64,000 bases of DNA from Candidatus Bathycorpusculum acetigenes. GTDB lineage: Archaea > Thermoproteota > Bathyarchaeia > Bathyarchaeales > Bathycorpusculaceae. This document shows positions 30,138 through 39,564 of the stretch, piece after piece (the first letter of the stretch is position 1; each line of letters starts with the position of its first letter). The translations under genes and the position numbers were made by a program. The notes under the pieces were generated by a model. The model was not told the origin of the DNA, made no database searches, and was given only the letters and a program-made list of their open reading frames with translations. The stretch is taken from NCBI GenBank assembly GCA_009781675.1, contig WQVG01000001.1:1-64000 (forward strand), given 5' to 3'.

Positions 30138-30279
30138 GAGGCATCCTCTACAACATTAAGCATAATTTGTCCTTAAAAACTAACCGTGGTATGTCGATGA
30201 ATTAGAACCGCTTTAGAAGCGCACTGCAATTTTAGGAATATGTAAATAAAAAAAGAAAGTGGATGGTTTGTTGGTTTGT

Positions 30280-32811
30280 TTATGGCCGTTTTCTGAGTAT
30301 GAATAAACCTACTATGGCTATAGCTATGATGATTGCTATGGTTGACGCGACAAAGTACATTTCCATAGGCGGCATCATGACATTTGGGATTTCTTGGGTT
30401 ACTGTTTCAACGTCGTCGACTACAAATGCTGATTGTGCTTGTGAGGGCCAGTAGGATTCAGAACCATCAAAGTTGGCATATACTGTGTATTTGCCTGCAA
30501 TATCGGGTTTATACGCATAGCTGAAATAGCCGTTTTCGTCAGTGGTTGTTCCACCGATGAGGCGGTAGTTTCCGTTTGTGTCAGCTACATAGAGATTAAC
30601 TGGTACTCCGGTGATGTCTTTTGGTTTTGGCATTTGCATGTAGACGTATTCCATCCAAGCAGTCATGTTTTCATCAGCGATAGCTGGTACACCATTAGGG
30701 AAGCGACTGGATAGTGCCGAGCTTGTTGCGCCTGCAGATTTGTCTATGATTGATCCGCGGATAACCAATGAATTTCCAAGGTTTATTGCTGTGGAGGGTG
30801 CATCTATGGTGAGTGCAGTGGGTCCTTTACCAAAAGCGTAGACCTGCATGTCAAACAAGTTTAAGCTGGTTAGGTAGCCATCAGCTACTGCTGGGTTTCT
30901 CCATGCGCCGGTGATGTCCCAGATTCGATCGCCGCTTTCAGCATCGAATGCATACATCTTCCATGTCCTGTAATAGGGCTGTGTCATTGAGTGTTCTTGT
31001 GTATATACATAGACTTTGCCATCGACAACTGTTGGTCCACTAAGGGGTGCCCGTTCGTAGACGCTTTCGAGTCCCTCAGTATCAATTGAGGCCGTCCATA
31101 CGCGTTTGCCAGTTGCAAGTTCATATGCAAATATTTGTCCGCCGTATCCCGAAGAGTAGAGTTTGTCTTCTGAGAAGCCAACACTGCGGCTATACATCAT
31201 CCATTGGGGCTCAGGTTCAGTAACCCATAGTTGCTTTCCATTCTTAATGTCAAAAGCTATCCATTGCATTGTTTCTTTAGCTCTAACAAGAATAATGCCT
31301 GCATCAAGTGTTTCTTGAGTGACCATGGTACCTTCAAACTGTAGGGTTACATTTGCTGTTGGTGCTTTGGGATGAATGTGCCAGAGTACTTCTCCTTCTT
31401 TGCCTTGTTCTGTATTTATTGCCCAGATGGAGTAGGTGTCATGGAATACGCTTTGACCGCTACTGCCAAAGCCGGTGCCGCCGAAAATTATGTTGTCGAA
31501 TGCAAAGAGTACGTTTCCTGGTAATCCTGCTGGTAGGGTTACATTCCATGAGTAGCCGGTGTTTCCGTCGTGGACCTGTCCTGCACGTGTTGAGGGTCTC
31601 CATTGCCAGGCGTTGGTGTTGCTGGAGAGTGCTGGGTCATTTGGTAGCTGTTCTATTTGTGAGGTTGAAAGCAAAGTTGTTGTCGGCATTTTAGACATGT
31701 TCCAGAGTGCTAACCAAGTTCTGCTTGTGGCGGGTCCCCCAATGGTGTATATGAGGCGTTCGCCTGAGGGTCCAACGGCTTCGGCGCCTGATGGGACGTT
31801 TGTAACGTTGAATGCAATCGCTCCTGTGAAGGGATCATAGGCAATGCTGTTGCTGCCTGAAGTATGCCACAGATATGCATGCGCGCCATCTTGGTTGGGT
31901 GTGTTATAACGGTAGATTGTGCCTTTCTGTGCACCTGCGGCGTCTCTGCGCCAAATTTCTTCACCGGTTCGTATGTCAACAGCAACTAGACTTTGTCCTG
32001 AAACGGGGTTGTAATCTCTGCTTTGATACTCCTTGTGACCAAGGGGTTCAGTGTAGAAGAGGATTCCACCGATGATGATTGGATGGCTGAATCTTTGTTC
32101 ATATGATGTTCCTTCGTAGTAGCTAACGTCTTCAAATGGTTCTCCGATTATACCGCCGTACTGAATTGGTTTAGTCCAGGCTATGTGGGCAGTATTGGGT
32201 GCCGTTGTATAGGGATTACCTCTGCCGTCCCCTAGCCAGTTGCCTGCAATCTTGCTCCACTCCCTATTATAGGCGTTTATTGGACGTGTCCAATATTCCA
32301 CGGGAAGTGGTACCCCAGATAACCATGAAAGCGGTTCGTCAGTTACGGTGAATATTTCTGAGGGGCTGTTAGAGGCTGCGTATAGTCTGCTGTAGGTTGT
32401 TGTGTTTTTCCATTGCGCTGGGAAGTGTGCCTGAACTGAATAGTTGCCGACGATATCAGGTTTAAAACTGTAATACGTTCCGCCGACGGGATCAGTAACG
32501 CCTAGTTTTATAGTTTCATTTTTCCCATTAGGGTCAGTGATGGTTATTGATATGTCAGACCAAGCCTGCCTGTTACCAAACGAGCCAAGTTTATGGTCAT
32601 CTGGTGTTTCTGGAGGTATTTCTGCTGTCCAAGTGACGATGGATACTTGTTGTCCGACACCAACAGGGTCTGGTCCACTGCCGACATAAACGTAACTTGG
32701 GTAGTACTGGAGGGTTTGAGCGCTAGTTTGAGAAATAAATGATGGAATAGCGATAATCACTGCTAATAATGCTATCAACGGAATTATGGTTTTATTTTTT
32801 ATGGTTTTCAA
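30280..32811 (-). CDS. secreted, membrane-anchored PQQ-like beta-propeller surface protein
   Basis: Signal peptide (TIIPLIALLAVIIAIPSFISQTSAQT), repeated VAVDIRTGEEIWR / FDIKNGKQLW / YELATGKRVW propeller blades, C-term TM. Start refined to TTG at 32811; listed ORF starts at 32862. Confidence 0.85.
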   Translation of the reverse strand: MKTIKNKTIIPLIALLAVIIAIPSFISQTSAQTLQYYPSYVYVGSGPDPVGVGQQVSIVTWTAEIPPETPDDHKLGSFGNRQAWSDISITITDPNGKNETIKLGVTDPVGGTYYSFKPDIVGNYSVQAHFPAQWKNTTTYSRLYAASNSPSEIFTVTDEPLSWLSGVPLPVEYWTRPINAYNREWSKIAGNWLGDGRGNPYTTAPNTAHIAWTKPIQYGGIIGEPFEDVSYYEGTSYEQRFSHPIIIGGILFYTEPLGHKEYQSRDYNPVSGQSLVAVDIRTGEEIWRRDAAGAQKGTIYRYNTPNQDGAHAYLWHTSGSNSIAYDPFTGAIAFNVTNVPSGAEAVGPSGERLIYTIGGPATSRTWLALWNMSKMPTTTLLSTSQIEQLPNDPALSSNTNAWQWRPSTRAGQVHDGNTGYSWNVTLPAGLPGNVLFAFDNIIFGGTGFGSSGQSVFHDTYSIWAINTEQGKEGEVLWHIHPKAPTANVTLQFEGTMVTQETLDAGIILVRAKETMQWIAFDIKNGKQLWVTEPEPQWMMYSRSVGFSEDKLYSSGYGGQIFAYELATGKRVWTASIDTEGLESVYERAPLSGPTVVDGKVYVYTQEHSMTQPYYRTWKMYAFDAESGDRIWDITGAWRNPAVADGYLTSLNLFDMQVYAFGKGPTALTIDAPSTAINLGNSLVIRGSIIDKSAGATSSALSSRFPNGVPAIADENMTAWMEYVYMQMPKPKDITGVPVNLYVADTNGNYRLIGGTTTDENGYFSYAYKPDIAGKYTVYANFDGSESYWPSQAQSAFVVDDVETVTQEIPNVMMPPMEMYFVASTIAIIIAIAIVGLFILRKRP

Positions 32812-33009
32812 TTTTTCCCTTTTCCTATTTTTCTTTTTAAAAAAAAGGCTTTCGCCTTTCACGCCTCTTTCATCCTAAGATATATATAAAACTATTGGGA
32901 AAGCGCTCTATTGTATATATATCACAGGATCCACCGCTAAACTTGAACCCCTGTACTCTCCTTAAGTGATCAACCGTTTGTTTTGTTGAGTTACCGTAAT
33001 TGATATTAA

Positions 33010-34062
33010 GTGAGTTTCCAAAGTATCGAACGCATGTCGCTTCCCCTTAATCCTTGGCTGGTACAAAACACAACAAACATCTTGGTTGCCATCGTTATGC
33101 TTGTTTTAGCGGTTGCTCTAGACTTGATTCTAGGAGACCCCTCACCTAACTATCCCGACCGATTAGCGTTCAAGTTACACCCCACGGTTTTGATGGGTAA
33201 ATTTACCGGTAAAATAGAACCCTACTTCAAAAATCCCGATCCAAAAATCGAAAAGTTCCTAGGCGTCTTGCTTGGCCTAACAGTGATTGCTGTTTTCTCG
33301 ATACCGGTGTTCTTTGTATTATGGCTTATTGTAACCTATGTGGGATTTTGGTCCATAGGCCTCTTTATCTACGCTTTTCTCGGTATCATCATCCTAAAGA
33401 TGACTATCTGTATCAAACTCGAGACGGACTGGGCTAAGGCTGCTGCCAAAGCCATTGCCGTTGATGATCTAGATGAAGCCAAAAAGTATAGTCACTTCTC
33501 CCGTCGAGATAGCAAAAACCTCAACGGTAGCCAAATCAGCAGTGCAGTTATCGAATCTATGGCAGAAAACCTCATAGACTTCAAACTGTCACCTATGATG
33601 TCGTTTGCACTCTTCGGTGTTACCGGTGCTATCGCATTTCGTGCCATAAACACCCTAGACGGTATGGTGGGCTTCAAAGATAAGGCACACATCAACACAG
33701 GCTGGTTTAGCGCCAACCTCGACACAGTTGTCAACTACATCCCAACACGACTCACCGCACTTTTGATGATTGTCGCAGCGGCAATTCTGCGTATGGACGC
33801 AAAGAATGCTTGGAAAATAGCCTACCGTGACCACAAAAAAACGCCCAGCCGCAACCATGGCTGGCCGATGGCGGCGGTTGCCGGTGCATTACGAGTGCAA
33901 CTAGAAAAACCGGGACAGTACATCTTAGGTGACCCCCTTGAACCCTTAACTGGGGACAAAATAATAAGTGCCTTACGGATTCGTGACGTCACCATTGTGC
34001 TATGGGCACTTTTATGCGTATTAGTTATTGTGATCACCCGAACATTATTTGTGCCGATTTAA
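33010..34062 (+). CDS. cbiB: adenosylcobinamide-phosphate synthase CbiB/CobD
   Basis: LDLILGDPSPNYPDRLAFKLHPTVLMGK; ESMAENLIDFKLSPMM; RAINTLDGMVGFKD. Confidence 0.93.
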   Translation: MSFQSIERMSLPLNPWLVQNTTNILVAIVMLVLAVALDLILGDPSPNYPDRLAFKLHPTVLMGKFTGKIEPYFKNPDPKIEKFLGVLLGLTVIAVFSIPVFFVLWLIVTYVGFWSIGLFIYAFLGIIILKMTICIKLETDWAKAAAKAIAVDDLDEAKKYSHFSRRDSKNLNGSQISSAVIESMAENLIDFKLSPMMSFALFGVTGAIAFRAINTLDGMVGFKDKAHINTGWFSANLDTVVNYIPTRLTALLMIVAAAILRMDAKNAWKIAYRDHKKTPSRNHGWPMAAVAGALRVQLEKPGQYILGDPLEPLTGDKIISALRIRDVTIVLWALLCVLVIVITRTLFVPI

Positions 34063-34156
34063 CTAACCAGTTGCACACATATATCAACAGCCGGTTGCTC
34101 TTTTGTGCAAACCTATTAATCAAAGCTTAGGCGTGTTGTTTTAAGAAGGGTCTGTA

Positions 34157-35614
34157 TTGCGTGTCTGTTTAATAAATCCACCAAGGATACAGCCAAAAGC
34201 ATGGGGACGCCCCAATGTTTTTCCACCCATAGTCATGGCATCCATAGCATCAGTGCTTGAAAAAAACCATCAGGTCACAATCATCGACACCCCAACTGAG
34301 GGATGGAACAATCTAATAGAACTAGATGCAACCAAATATCGTGTCGGTTTGAGTGCAGAAACCATCGCAGACCGCATAAAATGCTGGCGGCCTGATGTTG
34401 TTATCGTTGAGATCCCCTTTTCCGGTTGGTCCAAAACCGCCTACGAAGTCGTTACCATCACAAAAAACGTCGATAAAAACATCTCAGTAGTACTATTTGG
34501 TCTCCATCCCTCTTCACGCCCCAAAGATTGCCTACAGAATAGCGAAGCAGATTTTGTTGTGATAGGCGAACCTGAACTCACACTCTCCGAGTTAATCTTG
34601 GCTCTGGAGCAGAAAAAAACTGACTTAAGTAGTATCGACGGATTAGGATACAAAAAAACCGACACAATCATCCTAAACCGTAGTCGAGATGTTATCAAAG
34701 ACTTAGACACTCTACCCATACCCGCTCGACACCTGTTACCCATGCAGGTCTACGCCGACGCTGTCAAAGAAAACCCTCTGCGTGGAGAAATCACCAAACC
34801 CAACACTATAGTCATCACCAGCCGAGGTTGCCCCTTTAACTGCGTCTTCTGTACCCACTCCATTCTGTGGGGCAAAAAATGGCGTCCCCGAAGCCCCAAA
34901 AACGTGGTCGATGAACTAGAGCATGTCATTAAAACCTATGGAATCAAACAGATAGACTTCGCAGACGACAACATGACCTGGGACCCCAAACGCATAGCAG
35001 AGATATGTGAACTAATCGTAGAACGCGGTTTACACTTTGAATGGTTCACACCCAACGGCGTCCGTGCCGACACCCTCAACGAGGAATTGCTAGGCAAGAT
35101 GAAGCAGGCAGGATGCAAAAAAATACGAATTGCACCCGAATCAGGCGTACAACGCATCGTCTCTGAGGTCGCCAAAAAAAATCTAGATCTAAAAAAAGTT
35201 GAAGCCGCCATCATAGCATGCAAGAAAATAGGCATAAAAGTCGGTTGCTTTTTTGTCATGGGCCTAATCGGCGAAACCAAACAAGACATTGAAGCCACAA
35301 TCCAGTATGCCTACAAACTCAAAACATTAGGTGCAGAAAGCTTCATTTTCAGTATCGCAATGCCACTTTATGGCACAACATTCTACGAGCAGGCAAAAAC
35401 CGGGGGATACATCTGCGAAGGCTTCTGCGACTACGCCTTGGCCGCAACAGAACCGCTTGTAGAAACACCACAATTCACCGCCCAAGAACTAACTGAGCTG
35501 TGCATAAAAGCTAACGCGATAAACCGGACCGTTACCACAAAAAAAATTCTAAAGGCCCTGCGGCATCCCCGAAGAACCGCCCAAATGCTCCTATTTAAAT
35601 CAAACACAACATAA
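34157..35614 (+). CDS. B12-binding domain radical SAM protein
   Basis: N-term B12-binding-like domain; SRGCPFNCVFCTHSILWGKKWR CxxxCxxC; C-term radical SAM fold. Confidence 0.93.
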   Translation: MRVCLINPPRIQPKAWGRPNVFPPIVMASIASVLEKNHQVTIIDTPTEGWNNLIELDATKYRVGLSAETIADRIKCWRPDVVIVEIPFSGWSKTAYEVVTITKNVDKNISVVLFGLHPSSRPKDCLQNSEADFVVIGEPELTLSELILALEQKKTDLSSIDGLGYKKTDTIILNRSRDVIKDLDTLPIPARHLLPMQVYADAVKENPLRGEITKPNTIVITSRGCPFNCVFCTHSILWGKKWRPRSPKNVVDELEHVIKTYGIKQIDFADDNMTWDPKRIAEICELIVERGLHFEWFTPNGVRADTLNEELLGKMKQAGCKKIRIAPESGVQRIVSEVAKKNLDLKKVEAAIIACKKIGIKVGCFFVMGLIGETKQDIEATIQYAYKLKTLGAESFIFSIAMPLYGTTFYEQAKTGGYICEGFCDYALAATEPLVETPQFTAQELTELCIKANAINRTVTTKKILKALRHPRRTAQMLLFKSNTT

Positions 35615-35643
35615 GGCCAAGGACAAACTATTCCGCCTTCTAC

Positions 35644-35948
35644 GTTAAACCGTAAATTTCAGGTTTTAGGGATATATGTTCGTTTGAACGCTTGTTTTTG
35701 TGTCTAAAATTGAAAAAATGCACGTTATCTGAGCGTTTCACAGTTTAGTTTTAACAGGGGCATATATACCTATTAGGTATATATGTAGCGCGTTTTTCGT
35801 TTTTCACACTTTACTCTAAACTATAATATTCAACCAAGTTTATAATATTTTCTTCTCAAACATCGAACTTTAACTATTAATTTCCTCAACTATGATGCAA
35901 AAACTCAAAAACACATATTACCTAAAAACCGAAATTTACGGGTTAAAC
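35644..35948. repeat. ~300 bp element bounded by imperfect terminal inverted repeats
   Basis: gttaaaccgtaaatttcaggttttagg (35644-35670) pairs with cctaaaaaccgaaatttacgggttaaac (35921-35948), about 24 of 28 positions. Confidence 0.55.
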
Positions 35949-36203
35949 ATGTAGAAGCCTGATTGAGTGGCATAAAAGCCAGGGCTATAATGGCGTTCTA
36001 AATGATTAAAACTGCCCAAAAAAACAAAATAGGCCTGTGCCGTGTCCGTCTACTCAAACCGGACCAAAAAATATCTCTTAAAAAAACACACCAATAATGC
36101 CCATAGCATAGGCTGATAGTGTCTCTATATGGCTATCTACTCTCTAACAATAAATTTCAAATACCTGCCTTCTAACATAAAACGACAGGTGTATACATTA
36201 ACA

Positions 36204-37277
36204 ATGGGTAATGATTACTTTACCAAAAAACTTGAGCCAATCAAGGTTACCAAACAAAAACCGATTTCTCAACTATTAAAGGAAATGAGCAGAACTGCCT
36301 ATCAAGGCCGCAAACTGGGAGAAGCAGTTGATGTTTGGGAGAACATGCTTAAAGAAAAAGATCTCGTTATCGCCTTAGGTTTTGCCGGTTCAATGTCTAC
36401 GGCTGGACAGTGGACAGTCATTAACTGGCTTATGGAAAATCGTTTCATAGACGTTTTGGTCTCAACGGGAGCAAACGTATCTGAGGACATTGTGGATGCG
36501 ATGGGTTTGGGTTACTGGCAGGGTAGCCACATGGTCAACGACGAAGAACTTCTAGATGCAGACGTTAACCGTTACTATGACGTCTTTGGCAAAGAAACTG
36601 ACTACCGTGAGATGGAGGATCTCGTCACCGACTATGTTATGACCTGCAACCAAGACTATCAGTACACTTCCGCAGAATTTCTCCACGGACTCGGCCAATT
36701 CTTGAATAAGAAAAACATCCCAGCAATCACCGCAGTTGCCGCCGCCAATAACGTTCCAATCTTTAGTCCCGCTATGGTGGATAGCGCATATGGCGAAACT
36801 TTTCTTCTCGCTAAAAACAAAGGGCACAACGTTCACATCGACAGTGTCAAAGAATTCGACCAGTTTGTGCAGATCGGGACAAAAACAAAAGAAGTCGGCG
36901 TTATATATGTCGGCGGGGGCGTCCCAAAAGACCTTACACAACTTATCGCCATATCCGTCTCACCTATGACTGAAGACCAGGGTGTCCAAGGCAGAAAAGG
37001 CGGTCTGCGTAAATCTTTACAAGAATACTACTATCCCCACAAATACGCCATCCAAATCACCACCGATTCGCCACAATGGGGTGGACTCAGCGGGTGCACC
37101 TTGGAGGAGGCAATCAGCTGGGGCAAAATCAACAGCCAAACCGGAACCCGAGCAGTATGCTACTGCGACGCAACCATCGCCCTACCCCTCATCGCCCATG
37201 CCTTAGCTGAACGTGTTCCTGAGAAACGAAACGCTCCAGACATGAGCTGGATCTTCAAAGATATGCCAAAAGCCTAG
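36204..37277 (+). CDS. deoxyhypusine synthase-like protein (divergent paralogue)
   Basis: GGGVPKDLTQ, YAIQITTDSPQWGGLSGCTLEEAISWGKI; start refined to MGNDYFTKKL. Confidence 0.88.
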   Translation: MGNDYFTKKLEPIKVTKQKPISQLLKEMSRTAYQGRKLGEAVDVWENMLKEKDLVIALGFAGSMSTAGQWTVINWLMENRFIDVLVSTGANVSEDIVDAMGLGYWQGSHMVNDEELLDADVNRYYDVFGKETDYREMEDLVTDYVMTCNQDYQYTSAEFLHGLGQFLNKKNIPAITAVAAANNVPIFSPAMVDSAYGETFLLAKNKGHNVHIDSVKEFDQFVQIGTKTKEVGVIYVGGGVPKDLTQLIAISVSPMTEDQGVQGRKGGLRKSLQEYYYPHKYAIQITTDSPQWGGLSGCTLEEAISWGKINSQTGTRAVCYCDATIALPLIAHALAERVPEKRNAPDMSWIFKDMPKA

Positions 37278-37436
37278 ACGGCTTTTCTTTTTTGTTTTTA
37301 AAGTCGTCTTTGCCTCTCACAAATATACTCCAAATTTATGCAATCTTCATATGCTGGTTTATGGATGGGTCACCCATCAGATATCGGGAAGTTAGCCATT
37401 TGTTAAATTTTTAGATAATCTCTAAGTTATCTGATA

Positions 37437-38171
37437 TTAAGAAACGGCCTGTCCTGCGCTTATGCCGATCCACAATGGCATTAAATCCTTGTCAAGTATG
37501 ACTATTTGATAAACATCAGAAAAGAAAGCGGCTGTCGGAGCATAATATTCTGAATATTGAAAGTTCATTTCTATAAAGTAGCAATCAGAAAAGTTTAATT
37601 CAATCTCTGGATGCCATGTCTGATATTCAGACTGATTCTTGTAAAAAACATGTGCATATGAAGACATAAAATTAGTTGTCATCAAAGGTGCAGAATTTTC
37701 TATATCATAGAAAACAACGGCGTTGTTACGCCAAGGTATTGTTTGGTTTTGGTCAATTAGACTTTGGTCGGGGCAGTTGAAGATATGGAGGTGGGCAAGT
37801 TTGGTAACGTTTGCTACGTAGTTTAATGTTATGCCTTTTGTGTTTGTTTGATTAAGTTGGTAGTTGTATCTTGTTTGATAATAATTTATAACTTCTGTAT
37901 CAACAAAGTTGGCATAGGTATATGCAAGATATGGTTCCGGGTGGATGTACGCTTCAGGACCTCCTGGTCCATTAAAGCGTTCAAACGATGTAATAGTTGC
38001 ATAATCCGCTGATTCAGCTGCTGTAAGCGCACGCTCTCCCTCGGGATTATCAAAATTTCTGTCAACCCTCAGCTGGGTAGCTTTGCTGTTTGATAGGTTC
38101 CAAGCTAACATTGAGGCTGTAAGAACCGCTATAACACATACCGCAAGTAGCATTATCATCCATCTGCGCAT
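37437..38171 (-). CDS. hypothetical exported/membrane-anchored protein
   Basis: N-term MRRWMIMLLAVCVIAVLTASMLAW signal/anchor; no family recognised. Confidence 0.65.
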   Translation of the reverse strand: MRRWMIMLLAVCVIAVLTASMLAWNLSNSKATQLRVDRNFDNPEGERALTAAESADYATITSFERFNGPGGPEAYIHPEPYLAYTYANFVDTEVINYYQTRYNYQLNQTNTKGITLNYVANVTKLAHLHIFNCPDQSLIDQNQTIPWRNNAVVFYDIENSAPLMTTNFMSSYAHVFYKNQSEYQTWHPEIELNFSDCYFIEMNFQYSEYYAPTAAFFSDVYQIVILDKDLMPLWIGISAGQAVS

Positions 38172-38288
38172 TGTAAAGCCTCACTACTGATTGTGATAAC
38201 TTCAAAAGTATCTAATAAACGTTACTTTACTGTATTGTATTTGTCGTGTTCAGATTTAATTGATGCAAATATGTGTTAAATGAAGTAT

Positions 38289-38438
38289 ATGGCGAAAAGT
38301 GTCCGTGTATATACCACCAATTTTAATGACAACCGGTACCTTCTGGAGGATAGCGTTTGGACACCCGTTATAATACAGCAGCATCAATTTGGTTCATGTC
38401 TATTCGTTATCGAGGAAGTTCTAAAACAAAAAAATTAG
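38289..38438 (+). CDS. unlisted 49-aa small protein candidate
   Basis: MAKSVRVYTTNFNDNRYLLEDSVWTPVIIQQHQFGSCLFVIEEVLKQKN*; followed by GGGTtagtACCC and T-tracts. Confidence 0.4.
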   Translation: MAKSVRVYTTNFNDNRYLLEDSVWTPVIIQQHQFGSCLFVIEEVLKQKN

Positions 38439-38455
38439 TTTGGGTTAGTACCCAG

Positions 38456-39424
38456 TTAGGTTTTTGTTTTTTTATTTTCCCTCTCTATAAGCGCGCTCAT
38501 CATTATGGGCATGATTATTGTGGCGTCTCCCTCAATCATTGTGCGTTTGGCCTTCTCACTGATTTTACCCCACGACACCGCTTCTCTGGGACGCGCGCCG
38601 CTGAGACTGCCGTCCCATTCGTTTGCTGTGCTGATGTAGACGACGTAGTCTAAACCATCTTTGAATTGGTTCCACCAGATTGTGTGGTGTTTGCTTATGC
38701 CGCCTCCGATTATGAGGGCCCCTGACTTTTTAGCGTCAAAAACGGTGTTGTTGAGATCATCTTCGTCTTTTAGGAGGTTAACTCGGAAGTCTTTGTGGTC
38801 TTGGCTAAAGAACCATAGTTGGTAACCCACAGAGCCATCCGTTATGCCGGGTACGTAGATGGGGATGTCGTTTTTGGCTGCCCAATAGAGAATCGAGGAT
38901 TCGTTGCAACAGCGTAAGCCGATTTCGCGTGATAACTCGGTTGTGGAGAGTTCTTTTTTCCCTTCCTTGTAGAGGTCAGAGAGCATAGTTTGGATTTTCT
39001 TTTCAATGATAGTGCCATAGCTGTCATTAGGAACAAGAACGTTGCCCAATCGATTGACACCTTCCTCATGTAGTCTGCTGTCATTCATGATAAAACTGCC
39101 TCTGTAGTAGTCCTTCCAACACCGGGCGAGATCGTGATCAAGGGTACCGCAGGTTGTGATAATAACATCAACGAGTTTGCGCTTTACTAATTCTCGAATG
39201 ACGCCCCGAGTACCCGTTGCAATGATGTCGGCGGTAAATGAGAGGAATTTAACACATTTCTTGTCTGTCACCATAGCCTCAATGATGTCCACACCAGTGG
39301 CCAGTTTACCAGCTGTGAAACCCCAAGCATTCTCCATCTGTCCCACTAACTCATTCACCGTCATATTTTCTGTGAATTGGTAATCTTTCACTGCAACTTT
39401 ATGTGCTTCATGCGTTTTTGGCAT
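38456..39424 (-). CDS. dys: deoxyhypusine synthase (canonical-looking)
   Basis: GGGISKHHTIWWNQFKDGLDYVVYISTANEWDGSLSGARPREAVSWGKI, with conserved active-site Lys. Confidence 0.92.
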   Translation of the reverse strand: MPKTHEAHKVAVKDYQFTENMTVNELVGQMENAWGFTAGKLATGVDIIEAMVTDKKCVKFLSFTADIIATGTRGVIRELVKRKLVDVIITTCGTLDHDLARCWKDYYRGSFIMNDSRLHEEGVNRLGNVLVPNDSYGTIIEKKIQTMLSDLYKEGKKELSTTELSREIGLRCCNESSILYWAAKNDIPIYVPGITDGSVGYQLWFFSQDHKDFRVNLLKDEDDLNNTVFDAKKSGALIIGGGISKHHTIWWNQFKDGLDYVVYISTANEWDGSLSGARPREAVSWGKISEKAKRTMIEGDATIIMPIMMSALIERENKKTKT

Positions 39425-39564
39425 TTCTCAGTCTCCACCGAAAGAACAAATAAAGAAAAATAAATAGCTGTCGAAAATAGCGATGCTATGGCGATGTTGA
39501 TTTAATGATTCGGCTATAGTGTTGGGATTTAGCTGTTTTTGTAGTAGCAGACAGTGGACTGGGT

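Noticed and set aside
35822-35855. TATAATATT direct repeat pair in the inverted-repeat element
   Set aside because: Short AT-rich 9-mer, expected by chance in such composition.
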